The notes under the pieces: model-generated
The model's input: only the letters and a program-made list of their open reading frames with translations
Told to the model about the DNA's origin: nothing
The model's database searches: none
Assembly (NCBI RefSeq): GCF_029784155.1
Contig: NC_073693.1
Coordinates: 112,592,683-112,656,682 of the forward strand
From: Uranotaenia lowii
Lineage: Eukaryota; Arthropoda; Insecta; Diptera; Culicidae
Reading direction: 5' to 3'
Length of the DNA stretch: 64,000 nucleotides
Part shown: piece by piece, positions 48,440 to 59,600 of the stretch
Numbering within the stretch: position 1 is the stretch's first letter
Layout of the letters: each line of letters opens with the position of its first letter
Made by a program: the position numbers and the translations under genes

Positions 48440-49802
48440 TCACGAGATGGAAATTTGACTTCAAACCATAACTGCCGGGTGTTTGCTGCCGTGAGTGGGT
48501 TCGTTCCACTAAAACCACCTTGGGATTCGTACGCTAGATGGGCACCTTGGTTTCACCCTATGATACTACATCAAGGGGTACGCTGTGCTCAAGCACTTAT
48601 ACATCTCACCCTTTTCCTTTTCATCTTTCTCATTTTTGGTCTTTCTCCTTTATCTTCTTTCTCCTTAATCCTATTTCTCCTTTTTCCTCTTTCTCCTTTT
48701 GCTCTTTCGCAAACTTCAGACTGGTACACAAGACCCCGAAACGTTTGCCGATTAGGTAACGCTTTCAAAGTATCTCAAGCCCCTCAAGTATGTCACAGCC
48801 ACCACTTTCGAAGGGATTCTAACCACCAAGGCATCGTCGATTGAGAAACTACCAAGCTAGAATCTCGTCACGACAACCCCGGATGTTTTCTACGCTTCAT
48901 TCTGCTGCAGGAAAGATCTAAGTTGAGTACGTGGGATTTTGTAAGCCCCCTTACACATAAGAGCCCAGATGAGGGATAAACCGCGCCCTAAGATTGTGTT
49001 GCTTTTGAATTGTGGTGTCATACGAGGTCAAAGACCTTCCTTTAGCTTGTCAAGTTTGGTTAACTATCTCTGTTTCTCTTCGTTCATCATCTCTCCTGAT
49101 TCGTGCTCGATTGCGCATGATTTGCGAAATTTCGTCGTTTATAGCACGCTACAAAGTTCTTCGCAACATATTCACTTACAACATTTTCAGCGTTAAAATT
49201 TAGAAGTTGTTGACCAAACTTGGGGGAGAAAAAGATAGCATGTTCTGTCGATTCCTCCATATCTACGCATTTTGGGCGATATGGCGAGCTGATAAACTTA
49301 AACCGATGAACGTATTGCTAAAAGCATCCACGACCTGAAAGAAACCGTCAGGTTGAAGTTGACCGTTATTCGATGCGTCCCATGGCTTCTGCCACTTGAG
49401 CATTGACATTGCTCGTTAAGCTTAATGCACTCCTCTAACAGCTTTTGCTTCGTAACATTTCTAATCCTTTGCCAGAGTTATGTCAATGGGAATCATGCCC
49501 GCGATGACAAAAGCTGCTTCTGCTGAGATGGTATTGCATGCACAGGAAACTAGCATGGTCATCAGATGATGTATACAACCGAATTTGTATCAGTTTCGCT
49601 CCTCGGTATCGTAGTTTCTACAGTGCTACGCTTGCAAAAAGCCATCTCTTGCTACTCTTTGGACCAGGACACTTCGGCATAATCGAGGTCAATGAGTCGA
49701 TGACTTTCGATGCACTCTCATAACAGTATTTGACATGCGCAAAAAAACTGAAGTACCATTACTTCGAGGTTCTCAAAGGGACTCATGGTCTTACTTACTT
49801 AC

Positions 49803-51871
49803 TTAATGATCCCGCGCCGATCTTCCGGCCGTGGTAAAAGACCTCCACTGTTGACGATCCGGAGCCAGCGTCTTCACCTGGTCCCAGTCAAGATTCTCGT
49901 CGACAGTTCGGATTTCAGCGGCTAGACTTCGCCGCCACGAGTTTCTGGGTCTGCCTCTTCTTCGATGACCTTCTGGATTCCAATGTAGCGCCTCTTTGAA
50001 AATCTCGTTTTCATCTTTCCGCAGCGTGTGCCCAATCCATCTCCACTCACGTTCCCGAATCTCGATTTCTAGCGCCCTTTGATGACACCGGCGATGAAGT
50101 TCCTCATTTGAGATCCAGTTGCCAGGCCACCAAGCGCGGATGATATTCCGCAGGCAGCGGTTTACAAATACTTGCAGTTTTCGCGTCGTTACCGCATATG
50201 TGCACCAAGTTTCGCACCCGTACAGCAATACGGATTTGACGTTTGAGTTGAAGATTCGGATTTTTGTTCAAAGAGAGATCTGGCGTGACCGCCAGATGTT
50301 TCGGAGACTCGCAAACGCAAATCGCAATCGCCTTTCTGATCCGGGTTTCAATGTCTTTCCTGGTACCACCATCAGGCGTTATCTGACTACCAAGATACTG
50401 GAAGCACACCACTTTCTCAACCTGTTGCCCAGCTACCATGAAACTGGAGGGATTTGCTGTGTTGATCTCCATCGACTTGGTCTTTCTGACATTGACTTTG
50501 AGACCTGCTGCCTTGGAACTTTCGGTGAGGTCGTCGAGTTTGCTCTGCATATCCGGTTGTGTTTGGGCGAGCAAAACAATATCGTCAGCCATTTCAAGGT
50601 CGCTCAGTTCCTCTATTGTTGAAGGATTCCACGGCAATCCCCGGTTCGGTGCACAGTCGATCGATCCAGTCAGAATCTCATCCATTACGATGAGGAAAAG
50701 TAGCGGTGATAAGATACATCCTTGTCTCACTCCAGCAGTTACCGGGATTGGTTCGGACAATACACCATCGTGCAAGACCTTGCATGAAAATGCCTCGTAC
50801 TATGCTTCGATGAGATGGACTAGTTTCTCTGGGACCCTCGTCGTCTTAGAGCAGCCCAGATGTTTTAGCTTAGCTTAGCTTAGCTTGATTGACTACTCAC
50901 ATCCACCTTTAAACATTGAACCCGAAATGCTTTATTAAAATTTCCCTGTAATAAATATAATAATGAACATTTCCGTTCAATTTCTTCAATAGGCCTTTTA
51001 ACTCTTTATTGGTTAAATGCATTTCGAATCCCATGATCGCAGGCGTGGCTCAGTAGAACGAATTCCACATTGCCAATGGTTGCTACTCCGTGATTGACCG
51101 AGGCCACCAATTGTGTTCAAAGGTCAAATGAAAGGTGTCTGGGACTGACAGCACATTCACAATGCCCAAAACTGATGCTCTCTCTTTGAGCCGTCAATAA
51201 CGGCGCCGGCCACGTCCTAATAGTCAATAGATAGTTTGGAATATGCTTCGATGAGATGGACTAGTTTCTCTGGGACCCTCGTCGTCTTAGAGCAGCCCAG
51301 ATGTTTTCGTGGTTAAGTCGGTCGAATGCTTTTTCGAAATCAACGAAAACCAGCAGAAGAGAGTCCTGGAATCCGTTGATTTGTTCCAGTATGATTCGTA
51401 GCGTTGTGATGTGATCCACGCATGATCGTCCGGATCGGAATCCAGCTTGTTGCCGTCGGAGTGTAGCTTCGATTTTCTCCTGGATCCTGTTCAGGATCAC
51501 TTTGCAGAGTACTTTGAGGGTTGTACAGATCAACGTTATGCCTCGCAAGTTACCGCACTCTGTTAGGTCTCCTTTCTTCGGGACCTTTACGAGGATACCC
51601 TGAATCCAGTCGGCCGGGAATGTTGCAGTTTCCTAGATGTCAGCGAAAAGACGGTGCAAAATTTGTGCTGACAGAGCAGGGTCGGCTTTCAGCATTTCAG
51701 CAGGGATGCAATCGATCCCAGGTGCTTTGTTGGATTTCATGTTTTTGATGGAACCTTCTATTTCAGCTAGCGAGGGCGCTTCCGAGTTGACGCCATTTAA
51801 GCAGCTTACTGTTGGCGCTTCGAGCTGCGGGTTCTGTTGGCCATCGCTATTCGTGACTCGGAAGAGTTTAT
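49803..51871 (-). pseudogene. RTE-like reverse transcriptase, copy B, interrupted
   Basis: From 51871 downward the minus strand gives KVPKKGDLTECGNLRGITLI, KVILNRIQEKIEA, QQAGFRSGRSCVDHITTLR and FVDFEKAFDRLNHENIW (51261-51590). The frame is then broken by an insertion. It resumes with VTAGVRQGCILSPLLFLIV, MADDIVLLAQTQPD, GLKVNVRKTKSMEI and FQYLGSQITPDGG (50350-50775). The C-terminal part MLYGCETWCTYAVTTRKL...WISNEELHRRCHQ...GRPRNSWRRS follows (49803-50228), separated by a frameshift. The residue before ADD is M. Apart from these breaks the RT is well preserved. Confidence 0.85.
50801..51307 (-). mobile_element. Retroposon-like insertion with a 66-bp target duplication
   Basis: A 66-base segment beginning TATGCTTCGATGAGATGGAC is identical at 50801-50866 and 51242-51307, both in RT coding sequence. 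Between them lie 375 bases (50867-51241). On the minus strand these end in an AAGCTAAGCTAAGCT tail, suggesting the 3' end of a SINE or truncated LINE. The rest includes GGACGTGGCCGGCGCCG and no open frame. Confidence 0.75.
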
Positions 51872-53028
51872 CTCATGGTCTTCCTACGTACGTACACCCC
51901 CTTCTCTTTAAGCTCCACCTGGAACTTCAAAGTTCGATCCCTTCCAGAACCGCGAATAAACTTTTGATTCTAACGCTGCAAACATGTTAGCACATACTTT
52001 TGAAAGCTGAGCCACGTGTTCAGTGTTCAGGTGTCATCATTAGTTGAGCAAAGTGGCAAAGCTACGTACCTGAACCGGTGCTGTTATTTCATGAAACCTC
52101 AGTGTTCAGGAAGAAACTGCATCATGTAGAAGCCCACCGTGTGTACTACTCACCCAATTCCTAACGAGTGTGATTGGAAAAAGGAAATGTCTTCCCCGAA
52201 GCTGGTTCGCAGCTGCAGGTTCTCTTCTGTTTTTTCTTCTTTCAAACGTTGGATGACCATAAAGGCACTGTAGTAGACCTATCTTTCTAATAAAACTAGT
52301 TTGGGCATGTCCCTTGCTCTACACAGGGCTTTTCATTTTAGAAAACCTGTTCCCCAATACATCTTCGGGTATTAATATCAGTAACAGCAAGTTACACTTC
52401 TTATCCAAAATAGATTGCATTTTCGCTTCAACATTACTTATGTAAGAGTAGGCGGGTGAGAATGATCGCTCTCTCACAGGCTCAAGCTATTTTCCGAAAC
52501 TCTACGTGGCTTTTGAAAATAAATTGACGATTGATCATTACAACCGGCAAATGACTTTCAACCAATTCACAGAGATATACGGTACTCTGGATTTTGAGAG
52601 GCGACTACTCCACTCCTCGGCCCGCACTATGACATTTTCGGAGATGACTATGAAGCTCTGCATTGTGGAAGATGCCTATTATCCTCCCTAGCGACAAAAC
52701 TTCTCATAGCCCTCTGCATTCGACGACGACACTGTTTTGTGAAAGAAACCCTTCCCGGTTCCTTATTTACATACTTATATATGTATGTCAGTTATTGCTG
52801 CCCTACTATATGGCTCTGATAGCAACACTTCATCCATCTTCTCCTCAATACAGATGATTAGCTGCTGGTGTGCTGTATGGTAGTGCTTGAGGTTTATTTT
52901 ATCCATTTCCATGCTCTCGATGCCATAATCATCCGTTGGTAAATGAAGCACCAGAGGTTGTCTTGTCAGTCAAGCAGATCTTCAATTTTTAACTTTGGAA
53001 CGAGTTTTCTAACAATACGCATCTAACG

Positions 53029-53467
53029 TACACAGCAGAAAAAGTAATGCGATATTACATCAAATACCTGCACATAACTTGAGTCGCAAAAGGTACCTAA
53101 TTTAACATTGTCTTGATGTACCCGGCTGTTTGGAGACAAAGAATATGTTTCGTACCGCTGATCCATATGGGCCAAATTTCCTATAAAATGAAAAATAATG
53201 AAAATATTTTTCAAGCTGTTGGTTTGCTTATATTTTTGATTAATTTTGGCAGTACTTACAAGCCAAACAAATACAGCTGAGGTCCATAATCTGTTTCTTA
53301 ATTTTTGAAATGAAATCAAATTTGAACGTCAACAAAGGAAAACATTGACTACTGGATGAGATATCACATAGAAGGTTGTGATATTACACTTCACGACGTA
53401 TTGCAACAGAAATCTGTAATCCCCAGAAATTACATCGTCCATCGTTACATTTTTTTTATGCTGTGTA
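53029..53467. mobile_element. 435-bp MITE with TA target duplication
   Basis: CACAGCAGAAAAAGTAATG at 53031 and the reverse complement of the right end (CACAGCATAAAAAAAATG) are inverted repeats, followed on both sides by TTACAT-like words. TA flanks at 53029-53030 and 53466-53467. The pattern resembles the element at 15297-16032. Confidence 0.7.
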
Positions 53468-54704
53468 GTGCACCAGCGTAATACGATGTGAGCCCAGCAA
53501 ACATGAAATCGTACCAGAAATGATAACTTAAGTCGTTTAAAATGGTGTTGCTTATTGCAATTCCATTTGCATAGTGTAAAGATCGTATAAAATATCGTCT
53601 GAAGTCAGTTTGAATCGGATATGATCGGGGGACTGAGATGAAGGGAGAAAATCAATGATCACGCAAATTGTGCAGATTGAATTTGTGGCAATTAGTTAGA
53701 TAAAATTAAAAGGTTTGAGTTAAAATGAGAGAAACCTGTGCTCAGAGAGAGTAAAAATGTGCTAATTGTTGTAATTTGTGAAGCAGTTGTGGAATTTTGA
53801 TCATTACCATTCCAAATGCAAAGAATTCTCTCTCGATTTCAATCCCTTGGATATGATAGATAGTCCGCGATGTTTGTTGATTTTAAATGATTTTTCTCCC
53901 ACGCGAGCTTCAAGTGAGAAAATCATCATCTTGTTCTCTCTGCAACCAGCAGTGCATCCAGTTCATCCGTACATTCCCATCAGATGGGAATTGAGTAACA
54001 TAACGAGAGGACTGGGAAATATTGTCTCTAGCAACAATTAGAAGCATATTAGAACTAAATCTTGCGGTATCTTGCATTCTTTCGATAGGTACGAATAAAG
54101 TGTCGGATAACGGATAATTGGTGTAGTTTGCGTCGCTTTAGAAAGAAATGACTTTTATGTATGTATATTGCCTCCACTTTGGTAGTCAAATGCTGTTTTT
54201 CAACTTTCATACGATAATTCTATTATGCTCATGGAACGTATTTCGAAACAGCATAAGAAAATAGCTACAAACATGTTTGGTTGGAGGTGCTTTGACCAGT
54301 ATCATCCACCTTTTGTCTCTAACAAGAGTAATATTGCAGGCTTCGTAGCCTTCGGATTCTAACTCTTCCGTGCAACTGTCTGACTGGTTTTCTCAGTATG
54401 GCCATCGTTTCCTATCGGACTGCTAGATCCACCATTTTTCAAGGCGCTTGATCTTAGGAACCCTGGTCTAAGCTAAACCTTCTTGCTCCATGAGCTCTCA
54501 GAGGTGACAATTTCGTTTCCATCTGTTCAAACAATGGAGTCAATGGTCCTTATTCTGCACCGCGCGTGGTTTGACGACAGTCGATTCACCCGAATCACTT
54601 GATTCCAGTTGTCTTTTTAGCCATCAAACGTCAAACGTCACTTTATGAGATGTTACCTTATTCCCGAAGTCACCGTGGATGAGAATGGTTCCATTCAAGT
54701 TAAA
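53468..54704. other. Intergenic, no gene recognised
   Basis: Mixed composition. The 87-codon frame at 53778-54041 has no recognisable content. Nothing else was seen. Confidence 0.45.
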
Positions 54705-55645
54705 ATTTAAGCACAGACAAACAGACGGGACACTCTTTTTTCATTCTTCGCAATACCTCAAAGCTAGGCCAGAGAGCTAGGCAATGTCGCCACCAGATAG
54801 CACCACTTCAACTTTTGAAAACTTATTAATTTTTCATCATAGTAGCCATTGCAACTGATAACTGTTTTGTGACAATCAGATTTTTTTTTGTAAACAAGAT
54901 CAATGTGGAAGGTAAATAATGTAGAGTGATTTGTGGACTGTTCCTCGATTCCACTTGATTCCTCGGCAAACGTAAGTAGATTTATATTTCATTTTTAAAG
55001 CATTTTAATGATTATTTGAAAATTTTACTAAGACATGATTTAAAGTTTTGATATTCCAGAATAGGAAAGCATAACAAAGTAAATGTTTTAAAGTTAATCG
55101 TCTGGTCCGCAAAACCATATGCTTGGGATCATTCAAATCCTTATGAGAACTTTTAATATATTTGATGTGTAAGATCAGCGGGGACCACGTATATTCAATT
55201 ATCTGCTACTGCAAAATATAAAAATGCATTTAGATAAACTTATATTAAACTTACGAAATATGGAGAACAAATTTTGAACCTTTCGGATTTCAGAAAATCA
55301 GACCTTTTCAGGATTTTTTACGCTTTGCTGCTATCATTCTTCTGCCGTGAAGAACCTTTTCCAAGAGATTTATTGCAATTCCGCTGAACTGTTGCAAATA
55401 TTTCAATTATTTCTTTGCACTTAGTTATCTAAATCTATTTTGAATTGAAGGGAAAAGCCCGGTGCAAAGGAGTAATTGTTTATTTACACTTTTTGTGGTA
55501 TCACAATCTCATAGGCATCCTGGATCATTTTGAAGAATCCTCTTTAATTGGTAAGCAATGTCGCCACTAGATGGCAATGCTATCTCTTGCGAAAAATCAT
55601 ACGAATTTTCTTCTGAGTGTACTGTCTGTTTGTCTGTGATTTAAG
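54705..55645. mobile_element. 927-bp inverted-repeat element with 7-bp target duplication
   Basis: ATTTAAG at 54705-54711 and 55639-55645 flanks 54712-55638. The ends CACAGACAAACAGAC and GTCTGTTTGTCTGTG are perfect inverted repeats. A subterminal GCAATGTCGCCA(C/T) block occurs inside the left end (about 54781, plus strand) and inside the right end (about 55556, also plus strand). No coding capacity was seen. Confidence 0.75.
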
Positions 55646-55954
55646 GTTAGAATTATCGATACCATTTCAGGTGGTAACGAGATAGAAATTTGATGTAAAA
55701 TTGACGACACCGGGACTTATTAGGCTTTGAATATTCAATTACAGTAAATCACAGAAAGTTTTGTTATTTTTAAAACAATCAGATAAGAATTTATTAACAT
55801 TTAAAAAAGTTCTTATGATCGGTAAATCATGATCTATTATGTACGCATTGAAACATGATATACACATTGATCCTCAATTTTCACCAGTATTAAATTTTTG
55901 ATTTTTTCAATATAATCAGTTTTAATAGGCATTTTCATTTCAACCTGTTGACTC
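55646..55954. other. Short AT-rich spacer
   Basis: Nothing recognisable between two inverted-repeat elements. Confidence 0.45.
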
Positions 55955-56530
55955 GGGCTAAAGAGAGCACCATTGATCGGGGCACGATGAACGTTTTCTG
56001 CCGTAGAAGCTAGTAGTTAATTGAACTCGATGAAGTCATCTTATTATAGAGCTACAGCTTGACTAGTTTACATCTGGGAATATCGTAAGAATGTTGGAGA
56101 GGTTATCAGAAGACTTGAGTTCGATTCCTAGTCTAGGTGATTCACACTATTTATGATCGATTATTTTAATCTTTAATTATACGGCTAGTAGCATCATCCG
56201 CCAAACAAAGCCTCTGAAACATAATATATGAGTGTGTGTGAATTGCTTGTATTCTACAAACAGACAAACTTTATTTTGTTATTGCTTTGTTTGATGGATC
56301 TACAACTCGTCGTTTAGTGCAAAATTCATCGATCATGAATGGTAAATGAAAAAAATCGCCTCGATCAGGAATCAGACTCGAGTCTTCTATTATCTATCCG
56401 ATAGGGCAAATCGTCAGATGAAATTAGTCAAGCTGTAGGCTTCAGTTGACTTCATCGAGTTGAATTCGCTGCTAGATTCTACGGCAGAAAACGATCATCA
56501 ATCTCCGATTAATGGTGCTTATGCTGCCCC
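55955..56530. mobile_element. Foldback element with arms of about 180 bp and a tRNA B-box-like word
   Basis: 55955-56150 and 56355-56530 are imperfect reverse complements, sharing AGCACCATT, ACG(T)TTTTCTGCCGTAGAA, AACTCGATGAAGTCA and CTACAGCTTGACTA. The left arm contains GAGTTCGATTCC (56117-56128), close to the RNA polymerase III B-box consensus. The mirrored word in the right arm is diverged. I could not fold a tRNA, so no tRNA is called. Confidence 0.65.
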
Positions 56531-58399
56531 AGGACGGGTTCTCATTATACCCCTACAGTGACTGATAGGGTTATATGAAATTTTCCTCCTAGTCTATTTC
56601 TGTGTTAAAACTACAGACTTGCATGGCGGATTTGACACTTTATCTTCAAACTACGCTTTATTGAGACAGGATACAAAGATTTTTGTCTCTTCAGTCGAAT
56701 ATTGTTCAATGCGGTTGAATAATTTTAAGATCAGTTTTAGATAGCAATAGGAAGGTACAGGGTATTTGTTGCTTTCGTAGATCCGTAACTCTGGTAGTTT
56801 CTATGGTTATTCATGACATATTTATGTTGGTATCTGTTTAACCTCTAAGCCATTTCCGCTTAGAAAATCGAAAGAAATCGCTTAGAATTCGAAGATGATC
56901 AGTGACCTATTAGCATGGATCTTTTCCAAGCTTATTCCTTAGAATAAAGAACTGGAAAATTTTCTGGATCCCGTCTGATCCAATGAATCAATGATTGAAT
57001 GGAAACCATTCAAAGAAACCTTTTCTACCACCTTCCATCCTTATACTTGTTTAGTACTTAGCAATTAGATGGTCTCAAATGAACACGCACCGGTTGATTT
57101 TAAATTTTTATTACATGGCAATATTATTGTTCAGGCGACTTACTAGCTGGATTTTTTTTTTAAAGTATGGTATATTATTCCAAAAAAATACTATCAGTAC
57201 CTAGAAACGTTCCTGCACCATTGCAGTTTCAATAAAAGTCAAATGAAAATACAAATCCGCCCATTATCCTACCTCTGCTCCGTTCCAACTGAACTGTATA
57301 ATGATCCAAAGACTCAAAGAAGACACAACAGCACTGGCAAGGGGACAAATTGACCGAAAAGCCAAAAACGAAAACTCATATTAATGGCTGCGTTAATTCA
57401 TTGATCGCATTACTGGCTGGCTGGCGGCTTGGCCGATTGCAGCAATGTGAATCCTTTTTTATTGCCGCCTCTTTGATTGGTACCCCACACACAAACATTT
57501 GCATGATTCGTTCACGATGTTTCAGAAAAAGTAAAAAGCAACCCCACCGTTGAATGGGGTCATTTTGTTTCGTAGCAATTTTCGACTCGCGATGATGGCG
57601 CCCTCCTTCAGTAATTTTGTTTTCCCATCATGCTCACACCGACATCATTCGGTCCTAATTGTTGTCTTAAAAACCTCGGATCGAACGAGCTGCGAGTAAG
57701 CAAATCACACACCGGACAGACACCGGGGTAAAAATTGTTTATTAACGTTTTATAGCCGTATGTCCGTCGATTCATAAACGTTGCAAAGAGAGAGACAAAA
57801 AAAATTCGCGCACACCCACCGAGAGCAGGACCAAAAATAAAGGATAAAATACCGAAACACAAAAAAAAAAATAAAACACCCGACTGCACGTAGCAACAAC
57901 TAAGTGGCACCGCAAAATCTTACCTTTCTTTCGACCGGCAGACCGAAAGCACCCAAAAATCAGGCAGCGCACGGTTATTTTGAAAAATGTCACGTAAATA
58001 AAATGGCTATAAAATGATTTTTTAATGACACAAACTGTCCGGTCGATGACGCTGCTGCTGGCGGCTGACCTCTTCTGAGTCGGAATATTGGCTGGTTTGT
58101 TGGTGATTTTTCGGGTCTTATTTTGGCGAAAGGTATAGCTTAGTGGGTAGTTTTAATTCTTGATGGTTTCAATCACTTTGGAGAGCTGTAAATGAATCGT
58201 CGAGGAATTTTTTTTAAAGGGTTTCATTCATCAAATATTGTGGTTTATAGATTACGTTTTGAATAGTAGAAATTTTTCAATTTTGAAATAATATCATCAC
58301 ATCGAAAGTTTTATTTGGAGTTTTTTTAATTGTTTAACATTTTATATTGGTATATACTTAAAGGTTTGAAAGAAAAATTCAAATTTCCGAGTAATAAAT
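56531..58399. other. Intergenic, no gene recognised
   Basis: Mostly unique sequence. The stretch 57540-58130 is GC-richer with clean A-runs and looks like conserved non-coding or regulatory DNA rather than an exon. No motif is supported. Confidence 0.4.
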
Positions 58400-59159
58400 A
58401 CAGGTCTGGCCATAACAGCTTTAAAAAATACCAAAAGTGACAAAATCCAATTGGGAAATTGTGAAAAATGACGAAATCTACACATTTGACAAAATAAACA
58501 AAATTGACAACACTAACAAAATTGAAAAAAGTTTTAAAAAAATTACAAAAATTACAAAAATGTCAAAATGCGAAAAAAATACCAAAAATTTCCAAAATTA
58601 TTAAAATTATCAAAATGACAAAAAGTCAAAAATGTAAAAAATGACATAAATAACAATATTACAACGCAACATTTAAAAAAAAAAAAAATAAAGAAACAAA
58701 AATACTGAAAAAATTAATAAAACTTCAAAAATGACAAAAACGATTAATTTGATTAAATTGATTTTTTAAAATTGAGTTAATTTTGCCAGTTTTATCAATT
58801 AAGTTAACTTAGTCAATTTAGCATGTCAGTTTTTAATAGTTTTGTCTTTTTTATAAATTTTCTTCTGCTTTGTTAGCTTTGTCAATTTTGTCATGTATGT
58901 CAAGTTCGTAGGTTTTGTCATTTTGTTTTCCTTCTGTAGGTTACATCAATTATATCAATTTCTGAATTTGAATGATTGAGCTAAGAAAAAAAAATATGCA
59001 AAAAAGACAAAAAGGCCGACAATACCAAAAATTCCACAATTTATAAAATTGACAAGACAGAAAAATTATAAACATGATAAAATTTAATAAATTAAAATAA
59101 AAATGGAAAAAAAATTACATTAGTTGTACAAATGACCAAATAAAATTGTTTTCAAAAAA
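58400..59159. repeat. Degenerate edge of the 9-bp satellite, partly inverted
   Basis: Scattered TGACAAAA, TTACAAAA and AACAAAA words with many substitutions and length changes. Between about 58760 and 58940 the words appear in reverse (TTTTGTCA, TTAGTCAATTT, TTTGTCATGT). Forward words resume after 58990. Confidence 0.75.
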
Positions 59160-59600
59160 ATGACAAAAATGCAAAGACATGACAAAAATGACAAAAATGA
59201 CAAAAGTGAAAAAATGACAAAAATGACAAAAATGACGAAAATGACAAAAATGACAAAAATGACAAAAATGACAAAAATGACAAAAATGACAAAAATGACA
59301 AAAATGACAAAAATGACAAAAATGACAAAAATGACAAAAATGACAAAAATGACAAAAATGACAAAAATGACAAAAATGACAAAAATGACAAAAATGACAA
59401 AAATGACAAAAATGACAAAAATGACAAAAATGACAAAAATACAAAAATAACAAAAATGACAAAAATGAATGGATTGAAAATTGACAAAAATGACAAAATT
59501 GACAAAAATGACAAAAATGACAAAAATGACAAAAATGACAAAAATGATAAAAATGGCAAAAAATGACAAAAAATGACAAAAATGAAAAAAATTACAAAAA
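59160..59600. repeat. ATGACAAAA 9-bp satellite block
   Basis: Nearly perfect tandem ATGACAAAA from about 59160 to 59440, then less regular copies to about 59600. Because the unit is three codons, several frames remain open (TKM on the plus strand; CHF, VIF and FLS on the minus strand). These frames are by-products. Confidence 0.95.

Larger units (their letters stand above)
49782..51882 (-). mobile_element. RTE-like LINE, copy B, with 11-bp target duplication
   Basis: CTCATGGTCTT at 49782-49792 and 51872-51882 flanks the insertion 49793-51871. Its 3' tail is a run of TTAC (plus-strand view). The insertion landed in the R1-clade remnant and itself contains an insertion at 50867-51241. Confidence 0.85.
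48440..52930 (-). mobile_element. Second R1-clade LINE remnant, host of nested insertions
   Basis: The right part (52430-52930, minus) gives an endonuclease start: INLKHYHTAHQQLIICIEEK and MDEVLLSEPYS. The left part (48870-49781, minus) gives a C-terminal region with CVDMEESTEHAIFFSPKF followed by ENVVSEYV, like the end of an R1 ORF2. A T/C-rich tract at 48600-48720 lies in the 3' untranslated part. The middle of the reverse transcriptase is missing or unreadable. An RTE-like LINE is inserted at 49793-51871. Strongly decayed. Confidence 0.6.

Noticed and set aside
56060..56150. A possible tRNA gene around a B-box-like word
   Set aside because: I could not build an acceptor stem, anticodon arm or A box, and the word sits in the arm of a foldback element.
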